Positions 25,832 to 37,100 are shown, counted from the first letter of the stretch. The stretch is 64,000 bases of DNA from Chitinophaga oryziterrae (GCF_009758125.1 NZ_WRXO01000013.1:62001-126000); one strand, 5' to 3'. Numbers and translations are program-made. Notes: generated by a model from the sequence alone, not told the origin.

Positions 25832-26611
25832 ATGAATTGTATTTTCTGTAAGAAAAATTCTGACAACTCCACTAGTGTGGAGCACATTATTCCTGAAAGC
25901 CTCGGTAATAAAAAGCACATATTACCTAAGGGGATAGTCTGTGATCAATGTAATTCATATTTTGCTATCAAGATTGAAAATCAATTATTAAGTCAAGAAT
26001 ATTTTAAATTTATTAGATCCGCGCAGGGGGTGCTTTCAAAAAAAAGAAGAGTAATACCTTCAACAGGTTTTATAGTTCATCCCGAAGGAGGCAATGTTGA
26101 AATTTACCGAGAACCTTCAGGAGTGTTTATTGATATTCCAAAGTCTGAGATTGTTGACTTAATTGTAAAAGGAAGAGTTAATAAACTGTATATTCCCCAC
26201 CATATTGAGCCAGTTCTAGAAAATGTACCACTGTCGCGTTTGCTTGGGAAAATGGCAATAGAGGCTTTGACCCAAAAAATACTTAATGTTGACGGTTGGG
26301 AAACTGAAATAATTGATAAAGCCGAACTGGAACCCTTGAGATCCTATGTGCGCTATGGACCAGCAAAGATCAAGTTATGGCATTATAGCCAAAGAATACT
26401 GTATCCTCCAGACTTTACATTTATAGCAGAAAACGGAGAAACATATGAAGTGTTGCATGAATATACTTTTCACTATTCAGATGCTAATGAGTTGTTTTTT
26501 GTTATAGCAATCTTTGGTATCGAGTATGCTATAAATTTAGCTGGTCCTGAAATTGATACTTATCAGGCTTTGATTAGAAACAACAATGGAAAAAGTTTTT
26601 TATATTGTTAG
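25832..26611 (+). CDS. HNH endonuclease with N-terminal zinc-binding cysteines
   Basis: A 259-residue protein starting with an HNH_5-like domain: Cys3-x2-Cys6, EHIIPESLGN (18-27), and CDQCN (37-41). These supply the structural zinc ligands and the catalytic His. The remaining 200 residues are unrecognised and may recognise DNA or sense a trigger. It could form an operon with the HEPN gene 85 bp upstream. Confidence 0.8.
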   Translation: MNCIFCKKNSDNSTSVEHIIPESLGNKKHILPKGIVCDQCNSYFAIKIENQLLSQEYFKFIRSAQGVLSKKRRVIPSTGFIVHPEGGNVEIYREPSGVFIDIPKSEIVDLIVKGRVNKLYIPHHIEPVLENVPLSRLLGKMAIEALTQKILNVDGWETEIIDKAELEPLRSYVRYGPAKIKLWHYSQRILYPPDFTFIAENGETYEVLHEYTFHYSDANELFFVIAIFGIEYAINLAGPEIDTYQALIRNNNGKSFLYC

Positions 26612-26738
26612 ATTCTTCTGTAAACCAATTAATTAATAATATAAAATACCCCCCCCATATATTTTTTAGCTCCATAACTACATTTATTTTTTAATGAATA
26701 ATTTTCATAAAGCTTAGAATGCATCAAAGCATACTTAT

Positions 26739-27170
26739 TTAATTATTCCTAAGGCTTTTATATTCGCGAAGCGTGGTAAATTTATTGAGATATTTAAAAG
26801 TTTGGGGCGGGGAAAATTGCGGGTTAATTAATTTAATAGCACTTAAAAGGATCTCCGCATCTAGTTTAAAGACATTTTCAAGTTCTATACCAATTGCCTT
26901 GGTGGCTGTTTTGTAATATTCATTGAAGCTTTTCTTATCTACTCCTATCTTATTTTTATAATCGCGCCACATTTCGGCTGGTGTACAATTTATGATGTTG
27001 CCGACAATAGCTATAGCAGTTACAGCCATAACGGGTTTTGTGGTATAAATGATAATCATATCACCTTTAGTAGCTTTGGGCATAGCTTTACGCAGTTCTA
27101 TCGTTTTATGCCCCGATAGGATTTGATCTACGTATTTACTCTTGATCGATATCAAAATCAAATTACTCAT
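26739..27170 (-). CDS. ASCH-domain (PUA-like) protein
   Basis: A 143-residue protein with an ASCH/PUA-like fold: SIKSKYVDQILSGHKTIELRK at the start, then GDMIIIYTTKP. ASCH domains bind RNA or modified nucleotides. It starts 8 bp inside the end of the upstream GNAT-PIN gene, so the two are translationally coupled. It may be the regulatory or antitoxin partner of the PIN protein (inference). Confidence 0.85.
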   Translation of the reverse strand: MSNLILISIKSKYVDQILSGHKTIELRKAMPKATKGDMIIIYTTKPVMAVTAIAIVGNIINCTPAEMWRDYKNKIGVDKKSFNEYYKTATKAIGIELENVFKLDAEILLSAIKLINPQFSPPQTFKYLNKFTTLREYKSLRNN

Positions 27171-29250
27171 TGTTCAATTTTATTCCTTTCCCTATACAAT
27201 ATAACTCGATATATGTCGAGGCTGTAATCCTTAATGGCGATTGAAAGTTATTGTCTTTTTCTCCCCTGGACTTAAGTATTTCTTTAATTTTTTTATAAGT
27301 TACAACATTTTCAAAAGGTTCTGAGTTACTGAACCTTAAAATTTTAATGTCTTTATAAGGGTCATTTTGGGCTAAGGGTTTAATATGCTTATCCCAAGAA
27401 TACACTCCAAACTTATCATATTTTTTGAATAAATCTTTTGCAGGTCCTATTATAATTTCGTCTAAATAAGAGGAACAAACCAAAGACATTTGTCGGCTTG
27501 ATTGACCATCTTGGCTGGCATACCAAAGAATCCTAGCTGGAAACTTTTCAATGTTTGGCTTCAGGTTTCGATAATATACGTTCTCCTTATTCCAAATCAA
27601 TTGTGGCTGTGAACCGAATAAATCTTGTTTTGCGGCCTTTGCATCAAATAATTCCCTGGCGTAAGCTGGTTTTATCGGGATGATAAAACAAGGTATTTCG
27701 GTATCCATCACTTTTAGCGGCCATAGCTGTCTTTCCAAGAAATATGTATTTAGAATAATTGCAGTTTCAGAAAGTTCATCTTTGAATTTTGTTAAAGCAA
27801 GGGATAACTGAGGTATATGTTTTACAGCATCACTTAACTCGGATTCTAAATTCTGGATGGGGCAAATTTTATTGTATACCCCCTTGATGTAGCCTTTTTT
27901 ATGAGGATAGAAGCCATAAGATTCTAAAATAGAAATTTCTATTGGAGTCAGAAATTTATCTGTCACAATAATAAATTCTTTATTTCTTTTTATGGCATGA
28001 TTGATCAGGTCATAAGTATTTTGCATGAATATTGTCTGACGTAGATTGTATTGCTTAGTCCTGAGCAACGGAACCATTACCATGTTATCCTTATCATAGT
28101 GGCCCACTAATCCAACCTGATCATTACCTTCATTAATCAATAGTAACGTACCCGTATTTTTTAAAATTAGACTGATACAGATACTAAAATCATTCTTTTT
28201 TTCGCCGTCCCCGTGTTTGAGAAAAAAGGATGAAAGTATGTCACTTTCATCTGCGGTTGCCTTTTTAATAGAAAAGTTACTACCTGAGAGCTTACTTGGG
28301 AAATAATCAATCGCATTTGTAGAAACATCTATTTCCAAGAACAACGAAGAGGGTTTCAGTACTTTTAATTGATATTTATCTTTGATATGCGCCTTGTTTT
28401 TTAAAATACCCTCATCAAGAGTAATAAAATAAGGAAACCCTGAGAGAATAGCCTCCGCAATTTGCCGCCGGTCAGACCTATCGTTATCTGAAGTACCGGA
28501 GATAATACCTTGAAGTTGGATTTCCAGGTCGTTGATGCTGGGTTTATGAATATTTAATTCTGGAAAATTTCTGATAAAAGCAGTACTCCGGTTTTTCCGT
28601 TCTTGGTTTTGATCCCGGAAAATTTCGCTTATGGTTTCCGAAGTTTGAAAATATTCTACGTCACTAACTAAATAGTCATTCTGGAGATGGGCGACTTCTT
28701 CGTAGCAATCATCGTTTATATTTAAATCCCGAAGTTTGGCAATAATATTAAAGTCTAATACGGCTTTTATTTTGTCTGTCTCGATATAAGAAAACAAATC
28801 ATTTTTCCCGAAACTAAACCACCAGATGATCAAATGGACATTCTGGTTGCTGCCCCGGCTGGGTTGCCTCCCTTTGGGTTGAAAATTATATCTTTTCCAA
28901 AATTCAATAGCATGTAAATAATCACTACGGCAACTGAGTTTAATTCCCCGTGCTGATGATTTATATAGTTCAACAAGCTTGTCAATAAGTTTGGAAGAAA
29001 GTCCTTTACCTCTGGAGTCCTTGTCTACACACAAATGAACAATGGATAAGGTTTGATTTCTGTTTGTAAAGCGAAATAATAAGTACGCCGTCACAAAGCC
29101 ATCTTCTCGAGCTATAATAACCCAGTTCTTTTTAATGCTATCTATAAAGGCATCTCTAGGCATAAGCCCAAGGGTGGCACGGTTTCCACCCCATAACTTA
29201 ATAATATCTTCCAAATGAGATATTTTAGCTAATGTGATCTCATTTGCCAT
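27163..29250 (-). CDS. GNAT acetyltransferase - PIN-like nuclease fusion
   Basis: A 695-residue multidomain protein. Residues 1-145 are a GNAT acetyltransferase with the acetyl-CoA loop R80-GKG-L. Residues about 160-300 look like a PIN RNase domain: VLDFNIIAKL (Asp164), ETISEI (203-208), SDRRQIAEA (Asp258) and TLDEGI (Asp277) supply the expected acidic residues. A second GNAT-like region may follow (about 325-455), and the last 160 residues (ARILWYAS... and IIGPAKDLFKKYDKFGVYSW) look PUA/EVE-like. The ASCH partner overlaps its 3' end. The combination suggests an RNA-targeting conflict system. Confidence 0.75.
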   Translation of the reverse strand: MANEITLAKISHLEDIIKLWGGNRATLGLMPRDAFIDSIKKNWVIIAREDGFVTAYLLFRFTNRNQTLSIVHLCVDKDSRGKGLSSKLIDKLVELYKSSARGIKLSCRSDYLHAIEFWKRYNFQPKGRQPSRGSNQNVHLIIWWFSFGKNDLFSYIETDKIKAVLDFNIIAKLRDLNINDDCYEEVAHLQNDYLVSDVEYFQTSETISEIFRDQNQERKNRSTAFIRNFPELNIHKPSINDLEIQLQGIISGTSDNDRSDRRQIAEAILSGFPYFITLDEGILKNKAHIKDKYQLKVLKPSSLFLEIDVSTNAIDYFPSKLSGSNFSIKKATADESDILSSFFLKHGDGEKKNDFSICISLILKNTGTLLLINEGNDQVGLVGHYDKDNMVMVPLLRTKQYNLRQTIFMQNTYDLINHAIKRNKEFIIVTDKFLTPIEISILESYGFYPHKKGYIKGVYNKICPIQNLESELSDAVKHIPQLSLALTKFKDELSETAIILNTYFLERQLWPLKVMDTEIPCFIIPIKPAYARELFDAKAAKQDLFGSQPQLIWNKENVYYRNLKPNIEKFPARILWYASQDGQSSRQMSLVCSSYLDEIIIGPAKDLFKKYDKFGVYSWDKHIKPLAQNDPYKDIKILRFSNSEPFENVVTYKKIKEILKSRGEKDNNFQSPLRITASTYIELYCIGKGIKLNNE

Positions 29251-29569
29251 TGTGTGAAGTAATAAACATGGGATAAGGCTTTAATTCTGAAAGGTAACAT
29301 TTTCATTAAAGATAAAATATCTAAACTGCGTTATATATTGAGTTTCACGAAGTCCGTTTGGTCTACTCAGAATTTTTATTATGATCTTGAAAATAAACCT
29401 TCTTATGTTTTTGATGGTAGAAAAATGCCCCAATGCTCCAGATCCTTTCAGATTTGGGAAATTATTTGAAAAAATAAAATTAATATCTGAAATTATATAA
29501 TGAAGTACACCTTTTAAAATCATAGTCCATATAAGAAAGGCTTATTATAACTACTAATAAAATCATAGT

Positions 29570-29809
29570 TTATTCCGGCCAAGAATTTAATCTCTGGATA
29601 ATTTCGATTTCCCCTCCTCTTTTTTCAAGTTTTGGGATGATAACTGCATCGTAAAGGGCCTTTTGCTTCAGAGAAAGTGAACCATAACCTGAATGGATCA
29701 CTTGCCTGGCCACACCGGCTGCATCCATTTTATCATCTATTAAGCCCTCATCTATGAGATCTTGAATCGCCACATGCAATTCGAAATCAATATGATCATT
29801 ATAACCCAT
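29570..29809 (-). CDS. Small conserved-looking protein
   Basis: A 79-residue acidic protein (MGYNDHIDFELHVAIQDLIDEG...) with a hydrophobic/charged pattern suggesting helices, without recognised motif. ATG start with a 5' region lacking Shine-Dalgarno. It is transcribed divergently from the DUF262 gene pair and lies 319 bp from the GNAT-PIN gene, with no clear partner. Confidence 0.5.
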   Translation of the reverse strand: MGYNDHIDFELHVAIQDLIDEGLIDDKMDAAGVARQVIHSGYGSLSLKQKALYDAVIIPKLEKRGGEIEIIQRLNSWPE

Positions 29810-30107
29810 AAATCTATATTTTATTAAGTTCTTACTAAATATACGTTAATTGCTGCTTATTTGTAGACTGTTAGAAACTAAAGACATAGTTGTTATTAAG
29901 AAAGATCATCAAAGGACCCCTGTATTAGTCAATTTGACACAAGGTTCAATGGTTTAGGTATTGAATTAAGACGACTATTGTAGCAGTCGAGGTAACGCTT
30001 ATCCTCAATTCAGGGTCAACTGATAAGATATTGTCAAATGAAGTTTTAATTGATTTGTCAAAGGCTAAGCAAAATGGCTTTCCAGATTTTTTATTAAATT
30101 TGCCGCC

Positions 30108-31400
30108 ATGTCCAAACCTATCACTGACGTTAAGCCAATAGGCGAAATTGTGAACCTCAATCAGCTGACAATTCCTACTTATCAAAGGCCATATAAATGG
30201 CAAGTCAGACATGTATTGCAATTACTGAATGATATTGAATTCGCGATAAGGACCCAGCCTGTTTATCGGATAGGAACTTTTATTTTTGAAAAAGAGGGAG
30301 AAGGAGTTCTTAATATCGTTGATGGGCAGCAGCGACTTACGACTTTAATAATAATTCTTTATGAACTTGGCGATCTCGTGCCTGCATTGCTCAACGCAAA
30401 ATTTGCGCATGTGGAATCTCAGAAGAATATAAAGGCAAATCAGTTCGCCATAGCCCAATGGGTTGCCAGGTTATCTCCTGAGGAACATAATGAATTCAAA
30501 AACTACCTGCTCACGCAATGCGAAGCAGTAACTATTCAGCTAAATAACTTAGCGGATGCATTTCAATTTTTTGACGCTCAAAATTCAAGAGGCAAGGCGC
30601 TCGATCCAACTGACCTGTTGAAAGCCTTCCATTTGAGGGAAATGGAAGGTAAAGAACCGGATGAAAAGCGATGTTGTGCTAATATCTGGGATGAGATTGG
30701 TGAAGACAGCTTGAAGAGTCTGATTGGCACTTACCTTTATAGGATAAGATTATGGTCGAGGGGAAAGCACGCAGGTCCTTTCACCAAGGATGACATTGAC
30801 GAATTTAAAGGATCCAATTTAGATAAGTCTCCAGATTACTCTTATCTTATTCCTTATAAACTTAATGAACAGTTCTTTCCATTCTCTAATACACAAACTG
30901 TCACTTATCCATTTCAAATCAATCAGGTAATCATTAATGGGAGAAGGTTTTTCGAAATGATCGGCCATTATCATCAAATGAAAAAACATTTATTTGATGG
31001 CACTATATCATTAGCTTTTCACGAGTTTAATAAACATAGCGAATACCCTGAAGATTACAGGGCGGGGGATAAATACACAAAGATTCTATATAAATCAGCT
31101 GTTATGTGCTATTTTGACCGCTTCGGACTGAGTGAATTTGAACAGAACTATCCTTTGCTTTTCATGTGGGCTTACAAACAGAGAATCGAAAATATAAGTG
31201 TCAGATATCTGAGTAGTAATTCGTATGTACACAAGGAAAGAAATAATGTTTTCCGCTTAATGCAAGAAACTTTAAATCCCGAAAAACTATCCGTGATACG
31301 TGATGGATTAAGACTTAGTGAAGTAAAGAAAAAAATCACCTCGGTTAGAGCAATATTTATTAATGAAAATTTAGATTTGATCGAACTCAATGGTAAATAA
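30108..31400 (+). CDS. DUF262 (GmrS/ParB-like) protein, first gene of a GmrSD-like pair
   Basis: A 430-residue protein with both DUF262 hallmarks: IPTYQRPYKW (22-31) and IVDGQQRLTTL (70-80). In the type IV enzyme GmrSD the DUF262 part hydrolyses NTP and recognises glucosylated hydroxymethylcytosine DNA. I see no DUF1524 HNH nuclease motif in its C-terminal half. It overlaps the next gene by 11 bp. A TAAATTTG -7 box at 30095-30102 lies 5 bp before the ATG, so the mRNA may be nearly leaderless. Target modification unknown. Confidence 0.85.
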   Translation: MSKPITDVKPIGEIVNLNQLTIPTYQRPYKWQVRHVLQLLNDIEFAIRTQPVYRIGTFIFEKEGEGVLNIVDGQQRLTTLIIILYELGDLVPALLNAKFAHVESQKNIKANQFAIAQWVARLSPEEHNEFKNYLLTQCEAVTIQLNNLADAFQFFDAQNSRGKALDPTDLLKAFHLREMEGKEPDEKRCCANIWDEIGEDSLKSLIGTYLYRIRLWSRGKHAGPFTKDDIDEFKGSNLDKSPDYSYLIPYKLNEQFFPFSNTQTVTYPFQINQVIINGRRFFEMIGHYHQMKKHLFDGTISLAFHEFNKHSEYPEDYRAGDKYTKILYKSAVMCYFDRFGLSEFEQNYPLLFMWAYKQRIENISVRYLSSNSYVHKERNNVFRLMQETLNPEKLSVIRDGLRLSEVKKKITSVRAIFINENLDLIELNGK

Positions 31401-34011
31401 CGAACTTGAACCTGAAGTTTTAAATGTCAGCAGCTTACTGAATAATGGATCATACATCATTCCGCTTTACCAGAGAGCGTATGCCTGGACAAATATTGAG
31501 ATTGAGCAGTTATTAAATGATATTTTGCAACGGTGTACTGAAGATCCTCAGAGCAAATATTTTATCGGAAATCTTGTTGTATCAAAAAAAAGTAATGGAG
31601 ACTATGAAATTATCGACGGCCAACAACGTCATACGACGCTGACCTTGATAAATTTAACAGTCAAGCACTTATTTCCCAACCAGCCCCTGGTCGCGAAAGA
31701 GTTGAATCTGAACTTTGAAGGACGAGTTCCATCCGGAGACCTTATTGAAAAATATTTGATAAGCTTTGACGAAATATTTGCATTTGATGATCGCCCAGGG
31801 AAAACGAAATCGCTTGCAAACGGCATTAAGGATATTCTTCATTTTTTCAGAGTGCTTAATAAAAATGAAGCCGTTGAAAAAGTTGAAAAATTTATAAGCT
31901 ATCTCTATGATAATGTTTGCGTCATTCGCATTCCCCTGCCTGAAAAAACAAATCTCAACCAATATTTTGAGATCATGAACAATCGTGGGGAACAGTTGGA
32001 ACCGCATGAGATTTTAAAAGCTACATTATTAGGCACACTGAAATATAAGGATGAAAATACAAGGAAAGCATTTGCAATAGCATGGGATGCATGCTCACAG
32101 ATGGATAGATACATTCAGACTTGCTTTACCGGGGATATACAGACAAATATCTTTGGCCCTAGTCTTAACGAGATCCCCAAGGACTACTTAATGACCACTG
32201 CGGACACAGTTACGACGATTGTAGAAGATAGCAAAAACGAGTTAATGACTATTCTAGGTGAGCCCTACCTCTACAACGCAGATAAGAAACAGGACGTCTC
32301 GCCGGAGACTAGGTATCAATCAATTATCAATTTTCCTAACTTTCTACTTCATGTGCTAAGATTGCATCTATCAGATGACAGCGTATCACTGGACGACAAA
32401 AGATTGTTGCATGAATTTGGCTGCGACAATAAGAAAAAGCGGGCATTGCCAAACGCCATCAACTTTATCAATGATCTTATTTATTATCGCACCATTTTTG
32501 ACCGTTATATCATCAAACGGGAAGAAGAAGCAACTGGTTCCACCTGGAAGATATTAAAATTCATAAAAGGAAATTATTTAAATGTTTTTGATAATACACA
32601 GCCCATAGTGATGTTGCAATCGATGTTCCAGGCATCGTTTACAAGTAATAATTATAAGAACTGGCTGCAAACAGTTTTAGCATTATTCAAAGAAAGCCCG
32701 GCAAAAGATGAAATCACATTTAATTCAGCGTTACTGAAAATTAGCCAGGACATCTTTTCCCAGACAAGCAAAAACCTGGAAAATGGTACCGACACTCCGA
32801 TCTACCTTTTCAATTATTTAGACTTTCGGCTTTGGCAAATTTATAAGGCATTAAATGATTCGACATATGATAAAAGTTACGTGAGTGATGAAGTGCTAAT
32901 CCAAATTAAAGAAAATGCAGGCGTTTTTAATAACTTCCGATTCCGGCAAAACAACTCTGTCGAACATGTCGCACCACAAAGGCCAGACACTGATCATAAT
33001 CACCACGTCCACAATTTAGATAACTTTGGGAATTTATGCCTTATTTCAAGAAGCAGCAATTCCAAATACAGCAATGCTGTTTTTGAGAGCAAAAAGGAAT
33101 ATTTCGAAGCAGATGTCAAAGAAAACAGGGTTGAAAGCCTTAAGCAAACACTGATCTTTAGCCATCAAAAATGGAAAGACAACGAAATTTTGAAACATGG
33201 CGGCGATATGATCAACATTTTATTTAAAGAAAGAATTGCGACATCACTTCAGGAGTTGGTTGAATATTTAAAAAAGGAATATCCACAAAAAACGATTGGG
33301 AGGAATAATAAGCCTGTACCCCAATTTTTATATCGTGGCGAACGGACGATTGATTGGACAAATTCCTCGACTACCTATAGCAGGAATCTTCAAGGCCAAC
33401 CACTCTTTGATGACGTAAATTACTTATTAACAGGGCAACATCCTTTTTTACCGTATCAATATCAGGAACATAGCTTATATCATTTTCTTAGAGAAGCGAT
33501 TTATGACATTGGCGTTGTTTCTAAAGAAAATTACGAAGCAGAAATTGACGTTTATCTCGCAGGCATTTTTCAACATTATGGATTCGATACTAACTTGCTG
33601 GATCTGACTGATGCTATGGAAATAGCAGCTAGTTTTGCCGCTTGGGGGAATCCAGGCGACATAGGGCAAATCATGCTGTTAGAAACGCAAAAAATAGAAG
33701 GCTACTATTATGAATTGAAAGGCCAATTCGGCCACCGTGCTTTAAGGCAAAATGCTTATGGTCTATTGGGCACTGTTAATCTTGATCTCAAAAGTAAAGA
33801 CTTTATTAATGGATATCAACCTAAATGGTTCAAGTTCATATTGACACAACAAGACAAAAATAAATTTACAAATAACGAAATGCTAAATATCACCGACGAT
33901 CCCGTGGTTCCCCTGATTTTGGAATGGTGGGAATTGATTGGAGAAAAGGATTCCAAAGTAAGCCTGGAAGCCAAATGTTACATTAATAAAAAGATAGATT
34001 CGTTGAGATAG
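31390..34011 (+). CDS. DUF262 - HNH (DUF1524) - FRG domain protein
   Basis: An 873-residue fusion. DUF262: IPLYQRAYAW (24-33) and IIDGQQRHTTL (74-84). An HNH-type DUF1524 nuclease region follows at about 523-560 (VEHVAPQ ... NFGNLCLISRSSNSKYSN). The C-terminal third is an FRG domain: FLYRGE (about 646) and FQHYGFDTNLLDLTDAMEIAASFA (two short pieces, about 725-748). GmrSD proteins cut glucosylated phage DNA; the FRG domain is unusual on this scaffold and its activity is not established to my knowledge. Together with the preceding gene it forms a two-gene candidate type IV restriction system. Confidence 0.85.
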   Translation: MVNNELEPEVLNVSSLLNNGSYIIPLYQRAYAWTNIEIEQLLNDILQRCTEDPQSKYFIGNLVVSKKSNGDYEIIDGQQRHTTLTLINLTVKHLFPNQPLVAKELNLNFEGRVPSGDLIEKYLISFDEIFAFDDRPGKTKSLANGIKDILHFFRVLNKNEAVEKVEKFISYLYDNVCVIRIPLPEKTNLNQYFEIMNNRGEQLEPHEILKATLLGTLKYKDENTRKAFAIAWDACSQMDRYIQTCFTGDIQTNIFGPSLNEIPKDYLMTTADTVTTIVEDSKNELMTILGEPYLYNADKKQDVSPETRYQSIINFPNFLLHVLRLHLSDDSVSLDDKRLLHEFGCDNKKKRALPNAINFINDLIYYRTIFDRYIIKREEEATGSTWKILKFIKGNYLNVFDNTQPIVMLQSMFQASFTSNNYKNWLQTVLALFKESPAKDEITFNSALLKISQDIFSQTSKNLENGTDTPIYLFNYLDFRLWQIYKALNDSTYDKSYVSDEVLIQIKENAGVFNNFRFRQNNSVEHVAPQRPDTDHNHHVHNLDNFGNLCLISRSSNSKYSNAVFESKKEYFEADVKENRVESLKQTLIFSHQKWKDNEILKHGGDMINILFKERIATSLQELVEYLKKEYPQKTIGRNNKPVPQFLYRGERTIDWTNSSTTYSRNLQGQPLFDDVNYLLTGQHPFLPYQYQEHSLYHFLREAIYDIGVVSKENYEAEIDVYLAGIFQHYGFDTNLLDLTDAMEIAASFAAWGNPGDIGQIMLLETQKIEGYYYELKGQFGHRALRQNAYGLLGTVNLDLKSKDFINGYQPKWFKFILTQQDKNKFTNNEMLNITDDPVVPLILEWWELIGEKDSKVSLEAKCYINKKIDSLR

Positions 34012-34198
34012 TTTCCCCTTTGTTTTACCTTACAATTAGAGATGGCGCATCAACCTTTAGGTCAAGTTAACACTATATATATGATTTTGGACAGCATTAA
34101 TATAGAGATGTTCAAGTTTTCAGTGTTACACTGATCATTTGAACTTACCAAACACTAATAATTTACACTTACTAACTATTTTTTAGCAGTTAAAACAA

Positions 34199-37100
34199 CT
34201 AATGGCTGGTGATTTTCTTAAGTAACGCTTCTCTCATCCTGTAGGCAATCTGCGCGTCAATCAGAGCAGTATGAGTCTGTTGCCATAATAGCTCCGCGTC
34301 TAATACATCCTTTCCTGTAACGGTTCCTGCTTTAAACCGATCATTGCATAATCTCAGGTTTTCACCTGCCTGGATTAATGAAGCGCTGGCCAGTTTTACC
34401 CGCTTGGCGGCTTCATTTAGTCCAATGTATGTCTGTTGTAGCTCTATTGCCAATAGCTCCTTGGTTTCCGATGATTGCAATTGTAATATCCTGGTTTTAT
34501 GTTGCTGTGAGATCATTTGTTGCCTCTTCAGCCCCCCGCTAAAAATTGGTATCTGGATATTTATCACACCATAACCTGATAAAAATGAGGGTTGAGGAAT
34601 TACTCCCATGTTACCACTATTTTTTCCTGCAAAATAAATTCCGCTGATGTTGGCATTGATAGCTGGACTGAAATCAGCTTTTGCTAATTTTTCTTCCAGC
34701 ACGGCTATCCCTACCTTCTTTTCAGCGATCTTACAGGCAGCATTCCCATTGATAGTTTGCAGGATGTCTTCGGGGATTACTGGCGTAAAGGTGTCGTTGA
34801 CGGTATCTGCTACAGAAAAATCTACGCTATTATCTAATCCGGTTATTTGTGCCAGCGATAGACAGGTAAGTATTAAGTTATTTCCGGCCTGTGTAAGACG
34901 TAAATCACATTCATTTAACTGCACCCCAGCGCGGAGCAGATCATTTTTGTAAATCATCCCTGCCTGGTATGCATTGACGAGGTCATTATAGAGTGCTGTT
35001 ACCTGTTGTTTGGATTGCTGTGCTAATTTTATTTTTTCCTGTGCAGCAACCACTTGCCAGTACGCTTTTTCGGTAGCATATAGTACTTCCGCAGTACCTG
35101 CCTCTTTTTGTTCCAACGTTATTTCCAATGTTTTTTGTGCAACCTGGCTACTGAGCTTTATTTTTCCTCCGACAAATATAGGCTGATTGATACCTGCATT
35201 ACTATAGATCCCATATTCCGGCAATATCCTATTCAATGGCGTTCCTACATAAAAACTATTTATACCCATTGTTATTTTGGGCTTTGCAGCAGCCCCGGCT
35301 TGCTGCTTGGTCGCCTGTGCTACGTATACTTCTTCCTGCAACATGGTGAGCTGCCTGTTTTGAAGGAGAGCCTGTTGTTTACAGGTTTCTAATGTGATTA
35401 CACTTTGAGAATGCGCAATAGCAGGAAAGAATACGGACAACGGCACAACTAAAAAAAGCATCATTTTACTATTTACTGATGGCAGCCATTTAAAGTAGGA
35501 TCTATGCAAAGGTGGTACTGTATCTGGTGATATGCTTTTCTCCGGTTTAACATACCGGGCATATAATACCGGTACGACAAACAATGTCATCAGCATGGAT
35601 ACCAAGGAACCTACAGCCACCACACTGGCTAATGGTGACCAGAGTGGAGATTTCCCCAGGATCATAGGTATAACACCAACTGCTGTTGCGAGTGAGGTCA
35701 GAAAGATCGGGCGCATTCTTCTACTAGCAGCGGCCATTGCAGCATCCTGGGGTGAATACCCCTGTTCCCTTACTAATTCATCCGCATAGTCCACTTTTAT
35801 AATACCGTTACGAACTACAATTCCGATCAGGCTGATAATCCCCATAAATCCGGTGAAACCGATCGGGTTGCCTGTAATCAATAACCCCAGCATAGCACCC
35901 GGTAAACTCAGCGGAAAGGTGGATAACACGATCAGTACTTTGACAAATGATTTAAACCGGAACAATAACAACAGAAAGATGCACAACATGCTTATGGTAA
36001 GAGCCTTGATCATGGGAGGGAGATTTTCTGCTACTGCTTCCTCTTCTCCGCCGTAAGTAATCTGATAGCCAACAGGTAGCTGCAATTGGTCTATTTGTGA
36101 ATGGATAGCAGCAATAATCTTTGCCGCCTTTATGCCTTTTTGTGCTTCTGCCATCACCGTGAGGGTACGCAGGCCATTACGATGAATAATATTAGTGGTG
36201 TGCCACGCAGGAGCAAGTGTAGCCACCTCCCGCAATAGTACTTTATTGCCAGACTGACTGGTTACATGCACATTCTGCAACTTGTTAAAATCTTTGCGGT
36301 TGTTTTCTTCCAGTCGCAGTAGTATGTCTACCGGCTTATCGCCTTCCCATAGGGTAGACACAGACCATCCTTTCAAACCAGCTTGTAGTGTTTGGGTGAT
36401 GGCAGCATTACTGACGCCCAAACGGGCTGCTTCTTCCGTTTTAGGAGAAAGTGTTGCAGCAACATAGTTTGTTTCATAATCGGTACGAACCCAATTAGTA
36501 CCTGCTGTATTTTCCAGTATCGGGGTTATGCGTCCTGCTATTTTTTGTAAGATGTCTATATCCGGTCCGGTAATCCTTACTTCCACCGGAGCAACGGTTT
36601 GGTTAAAACTGAGTTGTCGCACATGCACATATCCTCCAGGTATAAAGTGATCAAACTTATGGAGGTATTCTTCCGCCATTTCTTTTGTAGCCGCTTCGCT
36701 GACTGTATTGATAAAGATTTGTGCATAGTTCTCCCGTGGAAATTGCGGGGCATATGTCACTTGGAAGCGTGGTGCAGATGTCCCTATAAAGCTGCATGTG
36801 TTAACGATCCGCTTATCTCCCTGTAGTTCTTGTTCCACCTGTTTTACGGCTTCTGCAGTGGTTTGTAGCGGAGTGTTGGGAGGCAACCATATTTCCAGGT
36901 TGAATTGTGTCCGTTCAAAAGTAGGAAACAGTTCCTGGTCTACGTGGATGCCCATCAGTACAGCGGATACCACAGATAATGCACCCATTGTTATAGTAAG
37001 ACGGGGATACCGGAAACAGATTGTCACTCCTTTGTTAAAAGCCGCCTGTGTCCTAGTCAGCAATGTTTTTCCTGCGGGTATGTGATCATCTGTTTTTTTC

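Noticed and set aside
29281..29523. An 80-codon ORF
   Set aside because: AT-rich, no recognisable pattern and no start context; likely chance.
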